From: Herbaspirillum sp. RV1423
Lineage (GTDB): Bacteria > Pseudomonadota > Gammaproteobacteria > Burkholderiales > Burkholderiaceae_D
Assembly (NCBI RefSeq): GCF_000577615.1
Contig: NZ_CBXX010000009.1
Coordinates: 1-64,000, forward strand
DNA: 64,000 bases
Direction of reading: 5' to 3'
In this document: positions 62,603 through 64,000 of the stretch, in pieces
How positions within the stretch are numbered: the first letter of the stretch is position 1
How the letters are laid out: each line of letters begins with the position of its first letter
Translations under genes and position numbers: made by a program
The notes under the pieces: generated by a model
Database searches by the model: none
Seen by the model: the letters and a program-made list of their open reading frames with translations, nothing else
Told to the model about the DNA's origin: nothing

Positions 62603-64000
62603 GGCGGATCATCTCCTTGATACGGGTGACATATTCGTTGAGGCGGAACTGCTTGACCAGTTGCCGCAATTCGGTGGTGAACGGCAGGTAGGCGGAATTC
62701 TGCTGTTCCATGTCGTCGAGTTTTTTCAGGATGCCCTTGGCGTAGCCGATGGCGCCCAGTTCCAGCAGGGCGTGCAGTTTTTCCTGCGAGGGCACCAGCA
62801 TCATGGGCTTGGACTCCAGCGGGGGCGATTCGCTTACGGGCGTCGGCAAGGATACCCAATCGATCTGCAGATGCAGTTTGATCTTGGACAGCAATTCATT
62901 ATAGGAAATCGGCTTGACCACGAAGTCGTTGTACAGCGGCGGGTCGACGCGTTCGTGCGCGCTTTCGAAGGCATTGGCGGAGACGAAGACGATCGGCAAC
63001 TGCACCAGGCCGCGCGCCCGGATCGCACGCGCCACCGACCAGCCGTCCATCAGCGGCATGGCGATGTCGAGCAGCACCAGGTCCGGTATCTGCCGCGTCA
63101 GCTCTTCGAGGCAGGCGATGCCGCCGTCGGCTTCGATGATCTCGAAGCCGAGAGGCCGCAGCATTTCCTTGAGCAGCAATCGTTGCGAGGCCTGGTCGTC
63201 GACCACCAGCACGCGTTTGCACGGACCGACGTAACCCGACATCTGGTCTTCCAGTTTGAGACGCGGGCGCGGTACGTGGACTTCCGGCAGATAGATTTTC
63301 AGGTGGAAGCTGCTGCCTGCCCCGACCTTGCTCTTGACCGCCAGTTCGCCGCCCATGATGTGGGTCAGCATGCTGCTGATCGCCAGGCCGAGGCCGGTGC
63401 CGATGTCTTCGCGCAGGTTGGCGGCATTGCTGCGTTCGAACGGCAGGAAGATGCGTTCGAGGTCGTCGTCGGCAATGCCGATGCCGGTGTCGATGATGTC
63501 GAAGTAGGCGATCTCGCGCACGTAGCGCACGCGTACCGTGATGCCGCCGCGGTCGGTAAACTTGACGGCGTTGCCGAGCAGGTTGATCAGGATCTGGCGC
63601 AGGCGCTTCTGGTCGGCGTGGACGATATGCGGAATGCGTCCGGTCTTCTCGAAGCGGAAACTCAATCCCTTCTGCTCCGCCTGCGGCGCGAACATCTCGG
63701 CGATCTGGTCGAGGAATTCGGACAGCGCCAGTTCGTCCGACGCCAGCCGCATCTTGCCGGCCTCGATCTTGGCGATGTCGAGCAGGCCGTCGATCAGGCT
63801 CAGCAAATGCTCGCCGCTGCGGCGGATCACCGCGATCGCATCCTTGCGCGCCGGCGGGATGGTGGCGTCGACATGCAGGATCTGCGCATAGCCGAGGATG
63901 CTGTTCAAGGGCGTGCGCAACTCGTGGCTCATGCCGGTGACGAAGCGGCTCTTGGCCAGATTGGCGGACTCGGCGGCTTCCTTGGCGCGCTGCAGTTCGG
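62580..64000 (-). CDS. hybrid histidine kinase, C-terminal part (5' end outside window)
   Basis: At least 473 residues; the frame continues past 64000, so the sensor region is missing. The visible part has HisKA with the H-box GMSHELRTPLNSILGYAQ, then HATPase_c with N (NLLGNAVKFTDRG), G1 (DTGIGIADDD) and G2 (GTGLGLAISSM) boxes. A REC domain follows with LVLLDIAMPLMDG as phosphoacceptor loop and LVVDDQASQRLL acid pair. The C-terminal 90 residues, rich in Gln/Leu, show no Hpt signature. Its 3' end overlaps the response regulator start by 23 bp. It should phosphorylate that regulator. Confidence 0.92.
   Translation of the reverse strand, partial: ELQRAKEAAESANLAKSRFVTGMSHELRTPLNSILGYAQILHVDATIPPARKDAIAVIRRSGEHLLSLIDGLLDIAKIEAGKMRLASDELALSEFLDQIAEMFAPQAEQKGLSFRFEKTGRIPHIVHADQKRLRQILINLLGNAVKFTDRGGITVRVRYVREIAYFDIIDTGIGIADDDLERIFLPFERSNAANLREDIGTGLGLAISSMLTHIMGGELAVKSKVGAGSSFHLKIYLPEVHVPRPRLKLEDQMSGYVGPCKRVLVVDDQASQRLLLKEMLRPLGFEIIEADGGIACLEELTRQIPDLVLLDIAMPLMDGWSVARAIRARGLVQLPIVFVSANAFESAHERVDPPLYNDFVVKPISYNELLSKIKLHLQIDWVSLPTPVSESPPLESKPMMLVPSQEKLHALLELGAIGYAKGILKKLDDMEQQNSAYLPFTTELRQLVKQFRLNEYVTRIKEMIRHDVNNVR

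Noticed and set aside
1-64000. tRNA, rRNA, insertion sequences, integrases, phage genes.
   Set aside because: None recognised by motif on either strand; the content is ordinary chromosomal.

Overview
The window is a GC-rich chromosomal segment from a betaproteobacterium. Several features point to Burkholderiales, most likely an Oxalobacteraceae/Herbaspirillum-like soil or plant-associated organism: a Burkholderiales-type porin, two small DUF4148 exported proteins, a PcaR-IJF ketoadipate cluster, a gentisate cluster, NodT-type outer-membrane lipoproteins and many stand-alone chemoreceptors. I see no rRNA, tRNA, CRISPR array, insertion sequence or prophage. Base composition and codon use look even throughout, so this reads as ordinary chromosome rich in efflux, catabolic and signalling genes.

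Layout. 1-3.7 kb: 5' part of a ClC chloride channel, a STAS protein, a PNPOx-like flavoprotein, and a GST divergent from a TetR regulator. 3.8-11.3 kb: an SDR-HxlR-ketopantoate-reductase-like operon, then an EmrAB/OMF drug pump with its lipoprotein gene divergent, and an MpaB/DUF2236 protein. 11.4-17.4 kb: an RND pump operon (permease, adaptor, OMF). 17.5-20.9 kb: a Fur-box-preceded TonB siderophore receptor plus a PiuC-like dioxygenase. 20.9-26 kb: a second EmrAB/OMF pump with a divergent TetR. 26-36.5 kb: two chemoreceptors, a membrane PAS-GGDEF-EAL protein with a destroyed GGDEF motif, a DapA-like aldolase, a patatin-like protein, a repetitive exported protein and a GIY-YIG-like protein. 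36.5-42.6 kb: a gentisate operon (FAH hydrolase, gentisate 1,2-dioxygenase, FAD hydroxylase, porin, aromatic-acid MFS importer). 42.7-47.6 kb: a chemoreceptor with a CheR-tether tail, TetR, a branched-chain-type binding protein, DUF4148 and a porin remnant. 47.8-53.2 kb: pcaR divergent from pcaIJF, then a second binding protein. 53.2-58.4 kb: diguanylate cyclase, fourth chemoreceptor, Cache-type diguanylate cyclase. 58.4-64 kb: zinc-ribbon protein, second DUF4148 protein, LysR divergent from a TauD-type dioxygenase, and a response regulator overlapping a hybrid histidine kinase cut by the window end.

How it works together. Aromatic acids are imported (porin, AAHS symporter, possibly ABC binding proteins), funnelled through gentisate or the ketoadipate end-steps, sensed by chemoreceptors, and toxic compounds are exported by three tripartite pumps. 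No wholly new protein machine is evident. The most interesting signals are in regulatory DNA: a shared 23-bp operator-like motif linking the HxlR operon to the first EmrAB pump, a promoter where HxlR-type and TetR-type palindromes abut, a gentisate promoter enclosed by 15-bp inverted arms with a nested inverted repeat, and a 38-bp paired PcaR site. All coordinates and motifs were read by eye; homology calls rest on recognised motifs, not searches.
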